The notes under the pieces were generated by a model. It saw only the letters and a program-made list of their open reading frames with translations. It ran no database searches and was not told the DNA's origin. From positions 35,502,283 to 35,562,282 of the forward strand of contig OU612066.1 of NCBI GenBank assembly GCA_914767715.1: DNA of 60,000 bases, given 5' to 3'. Positions 1-12,200 of the stretch are shown here, piece after piece; position 1 is the first letter of the stretch; each line of letters begins with the position of its first letter. This DNA is from Membranipora membranacea. Its lineage: Eukaryota; Bryozoa; Gymnolaemata; Cheilostomatida; Membraniporidae. Position numbers and translations under genes: made by a program.

Positions 1-211
1 TCACTATCTTGTTCAAATCAGTTTGGTCATGTGACAATACGCCTCAATCATGATGAGGGTTATTTATGAGTATCCCACATTGCAATTTTCTTGAATTCCA
101 ATTGAGCTCAGATCAATAATAACATAGATCAGAATGACCTGATCTTCCTGGGAATTCCGGGTTTCAGTCACTTTATAAGATATGACGCAATATCTATTCT
201 TATGTTTACAG

Positions 212-478
212 TGTCAGGTAGGATACGTAGGTCCGTACCTGGTCCCCTCAGCTACAGATAAGCTGGAGTTCAGTAACGATGCTTACTGGTATGTATTCTG
301 GATAACGAACGCTGCTCTGTTTATTGTTCCTCAAATTTTCGCTGCTTGCTGCTATTACTTTGTTTCATGTGTTCGTGTTACTTCTAAATCTAACTCAGGA
401 GACCAGAGAAGGACCTCAGGTGAAGGAGAAGCCGCGCGACACTCTTATAATATCAGATCCAAACAGAAAATTCAGTAA
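212..478 (+). CDS. Last exon of a multi-pass membrane protein, possibly TM6SF/EXPERA-like
   Basis: A pyrimidine-rich acceptor ending in AG at 210-211 opens an 89-codon frame that stops with TAA at 476-478. It starts CQVGYVGPYLVPS, then has a hydrophobic segment (YWYVFWITNAALFIVPQIF and following residues) that looks like one membrane helix, and ends in a basic, Ser-rich hydrophilic tail. The order 'GP-YL-P ... W.N....VPQ' recalls the C-terminal EXPERA-type region of TM6SF proteins, which act in ER lipid handling. That comparison is from memory and is weak. Earlier exons lie before the window. An AATAAA near 980 could serve as poly(A) signal. I am fairly sure this is a real terminal exon and much less sure of the family. 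Confidence 0.5.
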   Translation, partial: CQVGYVGPYLVPSATDKLEFSNDAYWYVFWITNAALFIVPQIFAACCYYFVSCVRVTSKSNSGDQRRTSGEGEAARHSYNIRSKQKIQ

Positions 479-3297
479 AGTAATATAAATACGTTTTCTT
501 ATGATTTTCAGACTATCATTTTGATTTTGGTAACCTATCGCATTATTCACAAAAATATATCGTTTTTTTTTCAACTCAATGACAACCTATTCTGTTGCAA
601 AAGAAGATTGAACTTTATGAGGCATGCAGTTTTTCCTGATATTTGCCATTTTCATTTTCTCAGGATAGCAACAGCAGGGAGTTAGTATTCCATATATTTG
701 TGAGCCCAATCAAAGCCATCCTTTATTCCCAAAGTGGCCTCACGATACATTATGCCAGTTTTTGTCTTTCACAGTCATTTTTTCGTCCATTTTTTAGCCG
801 TTGACAATGATTTTGTTTCTATGCACAGTGTGAGTTGAATGGTTAGTTGTACACATACATAAGTATATTGGCAGTGTAATTTTTGCTAGAAAAGAATGCA
901 CAGAAAAGAGTATTCCATAGTTATTTGTTCGTAAAATTTGCCATTCTTGCTGCATGTTTTACCTAGAAGATTGTGTGAAAATAAATACTGAGCAACGAGC
1001 AAATGAGGCAAAGATTTTTATGTAGAGTTTAGACTTTAGAGGCTTAGATGAAACTTGTACAGTTGCTGGTGATTAGCATTATTATTATAGAGTATCACTG
1101 GATTATCTTGTAACACTAAGCGTCAGATTTGATCTCTGTGAATATGTTTTGTATGACTTTTTGAATCTGAAAATTGCAATGTTTAGGCAAAAGTATCAAA
1201 AGTATCAAAGATCAAAAGTATGAGTAGCTACAGCAGTAGATATTGTGGAATCTTCTTCTCGCTTGTCACCGTTAAGTTCTGGCTACTTCTGCATGTCTGT
1301 CCCTCTCCTGGTTATTGGCTAGGATACGGATACTACCCCCCCTCCCATAACCTGACTATTGTTTATGTTGTTGATCTTAGAACTCAATCTATGCTGCTTG
1401 TGATTGGATCATTTCTTATGTTATGCATTCACACTGTCTGCATGTTATGGTATGTATGATTACCAAGGCCATACTTTTCGGAGAATATTACCTTCCCCTT
1501 CAATGATCACAACGTCTGCATACTCGGCCAAACACCGGTGGCAATACTTAAGCTCATGTCAAGTTTGTTCCTATTTCTCTGCGAGTCTAGTCGCTTCCAT
1601 ACCTACCGGTATGCCGGGGCAGTAACTCCAAAAGCAGATAAATTGAACCAACCTTGATCTAGCGCAAATGGTTGTGATCACCAGTGTCTGCACCATATCC
1701 ATCCATAGTGTTACATCATAAATACAATTTAGCAGTAAATGTACATGTCTATGTAATATGAGCATTTGATTTGAGTTTGACCTTAGGCATTATTTCTTAC
1801 CTCGTACTTCTACTTTTAGGTGTCATTCTGTATGGACTTCAACCCTACCAATAACGGTGGAGTATGTGTTTGGGAACTGACTTTCGACTACCAAAGGACT
1901 GCTTGTCTGCCACAGATCATGAACACGAAGGTAAGTGCACCATTGTAAATTTTAATACCTCACCACTAACATAACAAACCCAACAACCATTGTACCTGTG
2001 ATTGACATGATGAGATATGATTCAGGCTGAGAGCCTCTGTCTTTTTGGTTCAGAGCCTACACATATATGATCTATTTATTGATATTATGAATATCTTGTG
2101 TAAAAGTGAAAACTTAGGTATAACAACATAATACAATAACATCGATCAGAAATATCTTTGAAAATATCATTTTGACGATCTATGACCAGTCTTATAAAAA
2201 GTTGCCATCATATGGTCAAATAATGAGCGACTAAAAAAAAAAATTTCTGAAGATTTTCTACTATTTCCCGGTTAAGTATAATTTTGATATCTATACAGCG
2301 ATTCAGCAAGTAGTGAAGAGTACAAAAAGATTGAGCATTGTTTAGGATAGAACCAGTGGCGGTCAGTTATACTGTTTCTTCTTCTGTACATATGGGATCA
2401 TTCAAATCCAAGATGGTGATGCATCGGGTTTACTCGTAATACTGCTTTTAATCCTCCTCCTTTAGGGACGCCTTTGTTTAGCTGAAAAAAGGGAACCATA
2501 CAAAATGATGAAGGCTCTCCGATAAACCTCAATTTCTATCACCCCATTTGTGTCATAGTGATAGTGCGGTTTTGTGGCGTGCTTCACCCTATGATATTAC
2601 GGAGGATATCGCCTGACATCTCAAATCAGGTGACATTCCATGAGAAAGGCTTCAATTCGTCAGAATCTGCCATCAAACATCAAGTTGTGTGCTCAATTGA
2701 TATGAAAAGGCAACTGCAAAGTATGACTTTTTGAGGTATTTTCAGCCTTTTTTTAGGAAACTGCATGTAGTTGACTTCAAAGTAAGTTAAAGCCGCACTA
2801 CCTTTTATTAACCTGAGACATATGTAATAAGTATGAAATAATACTTCCAGTCAATGTACCATGCATATCTCTGTCACATATGATAACAAAATGGATAAAA
2901 TATGCATTGATTCAGTAATAGGAGGTGTACTCGACTCTTCCTCCTCGATGAAGAAGGATCAGCTGCGATCCACATGTAGTAAGTGATATACTTACAGGTC
3001 CGAGCCTAGCAGGAGGGAATAAACTCCTACTCTGAGACTGCTGATGCTGTCTTTGTGAGCCTCTATTACCGATCGCTGCGTTTTGTTGCCGAATACTGCT
3101 GTAATGAAAAGACAAATGTCCTCGATTGCCAGAAGAGCTAACCCCAATTGGAGCAACTTAATATCATGCTGTGCAATGTAAAGCCTGTTCTGATTGGCTG
3201 CTAGGTTGGAAACAGCCAATCAGAGCCAAGACAGTCTGTATCATGAAGTGAATATATATATAATATATATATATATTATATATACTATATGAGCTTC
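479..3297. other. Gene-poor stretch between convergent genes
   Basis: No gene can be supported here, apart from a possible lone exon at 1820-1930 listed separately. The stretch holds the 3' flank of the membrane-protein exon, a copy of a dispersed CTCCAAAnGCAG...TTGATCTAG repeat at about 1619-1664, and an AT dinucleotide tract at about 3251-3288 just past the carboxypeptidase stop codon. Short open frames on both strands lack splice signals or family resemblance. Confidence 0.5.
1820..1930 (+). CDS. Possible isolated internal exon, Cys-containing
   Basis: A pyrimidine tract and AG (1818-1819) are followed by 37 open codons and a strong GTAAGT donor at 1931. The reading VSFCMDFNPTNNGGVCVWEL continues through YQRTACLPQIMNTK and contains three cysteines, as an extracellular module might. 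No partner exon was found on this strand nearby, and 111 open bases can occur by chance, so this is only a candidate. Confidence 0.2.
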
Positions 3298-6200
3298 TTA
3301 CTTTTGTTGATTCCTGATTGGGATTTTCTCATCAGTCCAGCTGTTGCGTTTGATGCCGTTGATGCTGCCGAGCGGTTTCGGATGATTAGGCTGTGCTCCT
3401 GGGTGCCAGTGCCATTTAGTCGGAGAGTTATATTCGGGTGGGGGCGTCGAGTATTTATCATGATTGATAGGTGTGAGTGTTTTCTTCTTCTTACGAGAAC
3501 TGCTACTGCTGCCTGAGTCGCTTGGTTCTGACTTGAGAGAAGGAACAAGTATAGGCTCGAGCTGACCTGTAACAAGTGTGATAAATCAGTCAGTTTGTCT
3601 GTTCTCCATCACATAATCTAATTTCTTCAGATTCTGCAAACTGGATCGGATTCCTTTATATTATGAACGAAATGTCGGATGAAATTTTTTCTATATTTTG
3701 TACAATTAATTGCAAATTGTTTTAGTGTCTACAAAAGCCAAGTGTTAATTTGGTAGCGTAATACAAATCAGGCGGCTCAAATCAACTACAGTTTCACAGA
3801 TTAAAGGGATAATACACTTCTGATCTCTGTTTGGCAGCCAATGGAGCACAGAAAAATGTATGTACATACAAAAACTCCTTATTTGTAATTCAAAACCCCT
3901 TGTTCTGCTCAAATGTGCATTCTAAATTGTAGTTGTGCATCTCCAACAAGAAATAAGACAACTAACAGAATTGCTTGTGATCTGAAAAAAGCTGATTTTG
4001 TGAGCAGTTGTGTGCTCCTACCTCTTGGTTAGTGTTTCAATTGTCCAGATACTCAAAGTGCGCATGTGCAATAAGGATGACCTTTTGACTTTAGCTTGTT
4101 ATTTTCTAACAGCCCAGCTTAACACTTTTATTACCATAACCGGATATGGTAATAAAAGTGTTAAGCTGGGCTGTTAGAAAATAACAAGCTAAAGTCAAAA
4201 GGTCATCCTTATTGCACATGCGCACTTTGAGTATCTGGACAATTGAAACACTAACCAAGAGGTAGGAGCACACAACTGCTCACAAAATCAGCTTTTTTCA
4301 GATCACAAGCAATTCTGTTAGTTGTCTTATTTCTTGTTGGAGATGCACAACTACAATTTAGAATGCACATTTGAGCAGAACAAGGGGTTTTGAATTACAA
4401 ATAAGGAGTTTTTGTATGTACATACATTTTTCTGTGCTCCATTGGCTGCCAAACAGAGATCAGAAGTGTATTATCCATTCAGATGATACAGATAAGGGTT
4501 TTTCATAACAGTAAAAACAGACATGACAAACACGCCGACAAACTTGTCAGGAAGAAAATTAACCTGAACACCATATCACAACACTGTCAAAGTCAACAAG
4601 CTCTCAGAAGGGCAAACCACTCATAGAACTTCACCTTTCAGATCAGGGTTGTCTTCCATCATCGTTGCCAATGCTGGGAAGTCAAATGATACCGTCAAGA
4701 TATTGCTTACTCATAGATTTACACGCCACCATTGCAGGAGAAAATTTCCCAAGGTACCAGGTTGGGCAACTCTTAATTAGACAATAATATATCAGAAGAC
4801 CAGATTTGATTTTTTACCGAGCAGTGTAAAAATTTACTGTGGAGTTTTTAAATGTTGGATGATTGAAAACGCGGTACTACAACTACTGGGTGGCCGTCGG
4901 GCGAGGGGTAAAGGTCTGGGGGGGGGGGGGGGGGGCTCAGACTAACAACTATTAGGTGTAAAATGTCTATGATGGGGTGTGCGCTGTGCGGCAATCATAA
5001 ATCTTGAATATAGATATGAATATGGTTTGTTGGCTCAGATGGCGCCTTGACACGGCTCTAGATTTTGATACTTGTCTGTTGTATCCCTCACCTGGTGTAT
5101 AGAATCCCATATTAGGTATACATGACTGGGTGAGTAATCTGATAGACTTGTTGAATGAGTCTTGTACATATTTCTTTTGTTGTTTTAGTGAGTTTAATTC
5201 TTGTAGATCGATATCCCCAAAGTCCCCGTAGTTATCATTCTTTATATAAGGGATAATGTTCTGTTGTCTCTTTACTCGTTCCTCTACCTTCTTTTGAAGC
5301 TCTGCCATTTTCTGAAACAATATTAGCTTTATTAACATAGCAATCATAAAGATTGTATAGGATGTTTGGCAGTAGATAAAAAATTGGTGTAAAAATGTTA
5401 TAGATATAATTTTTAAAACAAAAGAGTTGCAAATCAGACGACCATGAACAAGGTTGCAGCTTATATGTTAGCGTGGCAGCTTACGAATCAACAGAACAGA
5501 CTGCCTCCTCGCTCAAACCCAAAGGCCATAGATGAAAGTAGATTCCGATCCAATCACCCGGATGATGGTGTCTTAATAAATACTTGTATGATTTATTTTT
5601 CACTTGATTTGGGAGTACCTAATATTGAATTCTCATCACGCTAACTTATGATGACAGAGACTTCTCACCTTAGCAGCTCTTTCTAAGCTTCTCTCCTCAG
5701 AGTAACAGGGTATACCACCATTCTTCCTGTCTCTGTACGGATTAGACCAGCTAGCAGGTAGCTTTTTACTAGACTCTACACTCGCCTCTTCTGTCGTTAC
5801 TCGACCTTTGATGTTAAACTGCAAGAGCAACAAATATTGATTTAAAACATGCCCTTTAACTGTTGCGCAAATGAAAATACAGTTTGGTCGTCTTTTCAAA
5901 TGAATTATGTCAGTAAAAGGTTTTAAAGGTTAAGCTAAGATCATTTAAATGCATGAAGCTGTTAACACCGATTTTGGTCTTGACAGAGATTTAAATGGCT
6001 GTGAAACTATCGACAGCCATCTTCTAGTATTCACCTGATTGATTTTTTATCTCCGAGTAGACAGTGACAGGCGAGTCACATGAGAGCAGAAGAATACTAA
6101 CGCATTTTGACCAAAGGACAAACAAATAATATATTGTGTTTTGGGGGTGAGGAAAAATATCTAACTAATATGAATAGAAAATTAGAAGTTCACGTCTAAA

Positions 6201-9200
6201 ATAAACCTGCAGTGTCTATGTCAAATAAACTGATACTTTTTCTGGGGGTTCTATGGGATTTACCGCTGATCTTGAAGCTCCTCCTGTCTATCGAAGGTAG
6301 AGGATTCAGAGATCTACAACACTGAATAGGGGCAGAAATCTCATTTCTATAAGTTGGTCTTTCCTCTAGTGATGCTAGGCGCCTAAACGGATTAGACTTT
6401 CTGGACATGCTGGGGAGACACAGTGTGGTCTGGGACTGGGCTCGGATTGTTTGTTGAGATCTCAATCTCTTATCACAGCTATTGACTACAGACCTGAGTG
6501 TCAAAGGATCAGAACTAGGGGAGTGACATAGCCTCCCGCTATGATTGAGCGGTCTGATTGCAGTGTTACGCTGCTCATGGGTGGGTTTGATGTCTAATGG
6601 GTCCAGGTACCAGGATGGGATCTTATAACTAGTTTGTGTTTGACGTGACGGGTAAATGTGGAACATTTTCGGTCTTACGGGCTGTCAGGGTGAAGAGAAG
6701 AAGAAGATACTACATTACAAACTTTGGAATGTAATGATGACATGATATTGGAATCTGAAAACCTTTATTGAAAAATGTCGAATGTTATGACCATATGCCA
6801 GCGTTCTCATGACCTTGATTTCACATTTTGGAGCCAATATTTGTCATCTTCAATACATCTTCAATTCTCTCTAAATACTCTCGTTTAAAGCAGATTACAC
6901 AAGCATAAGCAGCTTAAAATAGAGTATCAGCAGACTTACCATTTTAGACCCGACAGGTGCGGTAGGTGAGAAAGGTCGCTCACCGATAACGGGAAGCATC
7001 TAAAATGTGATCAGTTAATGGTGCTGTTAAGCTGAATCTTACTTGCTTCGGTGGGCTGCTGGCTATGCGATGTGTTGTGATTGATTAAGCATGTGGATAC
7101 AGTGCTTTCTTAAGTTTTCTAATGTGTTGTGTCTTTTTACTGATTTGGGATTAGAAGCCTCTACTTGATGTTTCTAGCAAAGAGTTATCTAGGCTGTCAA
7201 ATTAATGTGCCATATCTAATCTATACATGAGCTGCAAAATATAGCAAGGCAATGCAAACTTAATGCTCCTATAAAAGCAAAGCGCTTCACTAAAAATGTA
7301 AGCTGAATCTAGTATTCCTCATAATTTTATCTATGCAAGAAAGCAGTATTATCATGGTGTAATAAGCTACAAACTTGGCCTATGCTATGCCCATACCTGG
7401 CTAATGTAAGCTGTGTTATTATCGCTTGGTGGAAAAAAATAGTGCCCTGTGCGTGGATAGTACTCACTTTGAGACTTTGTGTACTGCCTCCTCCCTCATC
7501 TCTGTAGAGCCTGCTAGGAGCCGAGGAGTTTCCTGTAGGATTCTGGTTATCTCCTCCTGGGTTATTGTTATTACTGATCACTCCTGCAGTATTATTGTTA
7601 GTTACATTATTAGCACCATTAGTTGGTTTTGATTTCTGAGCTGCTGGCTTGAAGTTCCTCATAACATAGTCTCCGCTTATATTGGCCATTGTCTAAAGGT
7701 AAAAGAAACGAGAGCATATTAAGAGTTGTCTCACCATTTTGTGTAAGAGCACAACATTTTTTCTACTCACAGCGTAGCTCAAAGCTGACACAGGAAAGAT
7801 TCACACTTTATGGAGCCCAGGTTGCATGTTTATTATCGATTCAGTAAGGGTCAAGTCAGTCAATATGGAGAGCCTTCCCATGCAATTGGAGCCTCCTCAA
7901 GAGCTTTTACTGTTTTGACTTTGAAGCGTATTCGTAAATGTTAAAACTTTTGACCATAGGCTGACATACTCAATGAATACTGATGGAGATCTTATCGACC
8001 CATCAACCCACCTTTTGTTGCTTCTTGGCATCTTTCTTCCTGTTTTTCTTATTTTTCTTCTTCTTTTTGACTTTCTCTTTGACCATCTCTGGTTCAGATT
8101 CACTGTCACTATCACTGGAGCTGCTGTTATGGATATATATGTTGTGAGTAACTGTTTGTTCTGCGGAATCATTGTATCACAATTGGTCTATTTTTATTGA
8201 GTGCAGATTAGTTTGAATGTCATGGAGACACTTGCAGAGCGAAGTTTCACACAATATCTAACCACTGGTTTAGTAGAAGAGAGTTCCCAATGGTAACACT
8301 CAGCATTGTACACCCTGCCCTGATTTCGGAATGAATTGGGACAACTATGCAAAAAGAATAATATGACCACAATGATCGTTCATAATTTCTTGTGTCAGCG
8401 AAACTAGAAAAAATCATCTCAATATAACTGTCAGGAGATAAAAATAGAAGTTGCAATATCTCGCTTACTCTGAAAGTGGTTGTTTAGAGTTGTTCTGTAT
8501 GTCCAGTGACTCGAGCAGATCAAAGCACTGCTGTACCGAATCTTTAGTACTATTAGTGATCTGTTTGAGCTGCTCCATCGCTAGTTTAGCACCAGTAAGA
8601 ATGGCATCCTCTGTAGAATCGTCTGGAGAAGTTTTACTCCCCTGTTTATTTGTTCTTCCTATTGCTGAGGGATGTTTATCACCACTCGATCGAGATGCTA
8701 AAGGGAAACATGTAAAATACGTATTCAACTGAACTGCCTATCTGTATACATAACAATGGATAATCGTGTTATGTGTGACAACAAAACATGATCTTGCTGG
8801 AAGTTTGATAATATCAAAGAGGCACTGCCTTATGGTCAAGTCTTGTCTGTTTCAGTGAATATTTGCTTTCAGCACACTTTTAAAAGGAATTTATTGACGG
8901 CAGCAAACTTTTAGGCTTCTAGTTTTCTAGTCAAAATCTTTTATAATCTAATGACCTGTCAGAAAATAAATATGATATTAAAAAATTAACTCCATTTGTC
9001 ATGCTAAACCAAAAGTTGATTTAATGCGTACTACCTGCAGAGTTGCCTTTCATAGTGCGAGCAGAGCTGTGCTGCCCTTGTACATCAGATGTAGAGGCAG
9101 TGCTGTCTGCGTTATCGGCCATATTCTTTGCTGCAGAATTAGCTGCTTGCAGTCTTTGACGTAGTGAGTTATTTATGAGTTGCTGAGCAACCGTCTTAGC

Positions 9201-12200
9201 TAGTTCTAAAACTGCAGCTGACTCTTTGCTGCAAGGAGGAAGACCCCAAAAGCCACCATTTAAACTGTTGCTGATAGAAAAATTTTGGAGTGCCCAAAGA
9301 GGTAAGCCAAATTGTTACATATCAAAGCTGTGAAATTAAATGCAATCATGTCATCAAAAGAAAAAGTAGACACCACTATGATCAACCTCCAAATTAATCC
9401 AGCATTTCAGATATATCCACCTAGAGAAATGGAAACCAACAGCGTTGGTGGGTTAAAAAAAAATCGCTAGTGTTGTCTCCATCCGAGGACTGAGAAATAT
9501 CAGTGCCTTAAGGGCCGTATTCGGCGCCAAGTTTCTCTCAGTTTGCAGTCAGGTCTGAGCACACCTGGGACCTCATATGAACCCAGTGGTCATTAGACCG
9601 CAGCGGGATTTGAACCCAGGACCTCCAATGCAAGGGCAGGCGCTCTAACCAACTGAGCTACCTTTGACGGTATATTTGGCTAATGTAAGATGGGTTTAAA
9701 AGAATTGGCTTACGTTTGATCTTCTATGACTTTAGAATATTGCAGCACACCTTTAGCAAACAGAGCTCCAGCATCCATGAAGTCCTGCTGATTGTAGTGC
9801 CTTGAGCCTTGTCTACAAATGGGTGATCAGTGTGTATCAATCAGTTGATATCAATTAATGAGTGTACCTTTGCATGTTTTTATTAAGATTTGCCATAAGA
9901 TGGTACAAAGAATCAATAACCTTATATTTTGCTGCATGAATCTTAGGAGACATTTATCAAGTCACAATAAATTTTTTTGGCAGGTATGAACTTTCATTGA
10001 TGTCGCTGCCTCGTTAAAGGTTTATTGCCTTCACATGACATATCCTCTACCTTAGAGAATACCCCCAACTAGGAAACATCGCGTGCTCATGAAGCTTTCT
10101 CTTGCCTGGATTAATCTTTCGTAATTGCTGCTACTTTACTAATGATATTGGCAGAACGTGTCTTATCTGAAGACAATGGTAAACGCCCCGTATACAGTCG
10201 AGGAATAGCCTAAGATCAGCTAAATGACAAATCACTATGATGCCTCAGCTTGGGGTCGCGAAATGATGTAAAGGGTTTGAGGAGAAGGACTAGTCTACTT
10301 TGATTCCATTTTTGGATCTTATTGCCTGGGCTTTCTCACCTACTATATATATATATATATAAATACATGTGAATGATTTCAGTTTAATCCCCTATCTAAG
10401 TTCTATGACACCAAACAGAAATAATTACAAATGCAGACCACTTCTGAGTTTAATAATCCACCTGAGTTTAAAAGGGTATGCCATTTCTCTTGCTACGCAT
10501 AAGTAAAAGCACCTAGTTTAGTGTTGTCAGACAATATAAATTCGGACTCTCATTCTATTAATAGTTATTGGATGTATGAAGGAACATAAAATATTATCAT
10601 ATTTTATAATGAGAACATGATAAAATTTGGTTAACAAAAGCCTTTTACTCATCTGGTTGGTGGACAGAATTTTTTTTGGTATCTCACAAATTTACACATG
10701 ACTGTATGGTATATGATGACTTGATATCAAACTCACTGGTCTATTTTGGTTCCAGAGAATGTGGCCTCCATAGTAAAACTGTTGACTATATTAAACTGTC
10801 GGAACATTACAACTCTGCCCGTCGACTCCTTACATTTCTTTATTGCAAATCTGGAGGACTGAAAACTAAACATCTCTGGATCCTGTAATCAAACATACAT
10901 GTATACGTTTAAATCTTCAGTGTTTCCTTTCCAATTCCAATTGGCGTGCTACTGAGGATATAATTTAAAATGATATATTTTAGCAGTCTTTGTTTAGCAA
11001 AAACAAATATTTTAATTTTAATTAATTCAATTTTATTTAATGAATAATTAGGCCAGTTTAAATAATCCATCAGTATATATTGGACGGTGGCGATGATGTT
11101 GGATTGGATGCTACCTTTCAATTCCATCGGGAAACATATATTTATATCAATAAGGTGCAGTCAGATATTATTGCAAGCAAGGACATTGCTGCCAAGACAA
11201 GACAAGCCTTGGGATAGTGACTCACCAGCTGAGATATGATAAATGGAAGCATCCGTTCATTCAGGAAATCTCTGATGGGTAATTTATTTTCTTTCGGGTC
11301 CACAGTACTATTACCGTACATAAATACATTAGATTTCCTACTATGACCGTGAAAGTCACAGTACACAAAGACCTATAAAATAGAACGATCAGACTCTATC
11401 CTGCTAGTTCATTCAGAGAATAACGTTATCGGTGTAATATCTATTCATGGTTATATATGTAGCACCTCACTGACCTTGCCATGATGCAATAATGGCAAAT
11501 TTCAGATAAAATTTCTAATTTTTACATTATTTGGAAACTTGGACTGGTTTGAGGCCGTGAATTGGACTTCTAGATTGGGTTAATGATGTTAAACCTCTGT
11601 TTCTGAATAGATTTTCATGATGAATATATTCAATTCTTCAATATAAAAAAATGCAGGGTTGATATTGGTGTCTTATGTATTTTAGTTGGGATAATATTTT
11701 GGGGAAGGACAGAGTGGGACCAATTAATAAACCAGCCTACTCCTCCCCCCCCCGTCCGATTTGTAAGCCGTCTTACCACATGAACCGGCCGAAATAGCTC
11801 AGTTGGGAGAGCGTTAGACTGAAGATCTAAAGGTCCCTGGTTCGATCCTGGGTTTCGGCATGTCTGTCTGTTTTGTTACTGTCGGTTACTTTGGCATATG
11901 ATTACACAATGAGCTGCTTTTGGTATTGGTTTTATGAGGTTGCAAAATAATGTACAGAAATTGAGGAGAACAAATTATGTTATTATACTTCCAGTTTTGG
12001 AACTTATTGCCTGGAGTTTCTCCTCCCCTAAGTCCATTATGCATGATTTCAGATTATTCTGCTACCTAATTTCTAAGAGCAAAAACAGTAAGAATTTGAG
12101 ACTTATAAAAGGTGGATATTGGTGTGCCATGTGTTTGAGGTGTTTCGGGGAATAGTTGTACGGGTCCCCGGCTATATTACCCCCCCCTTTCAATTTGTAA

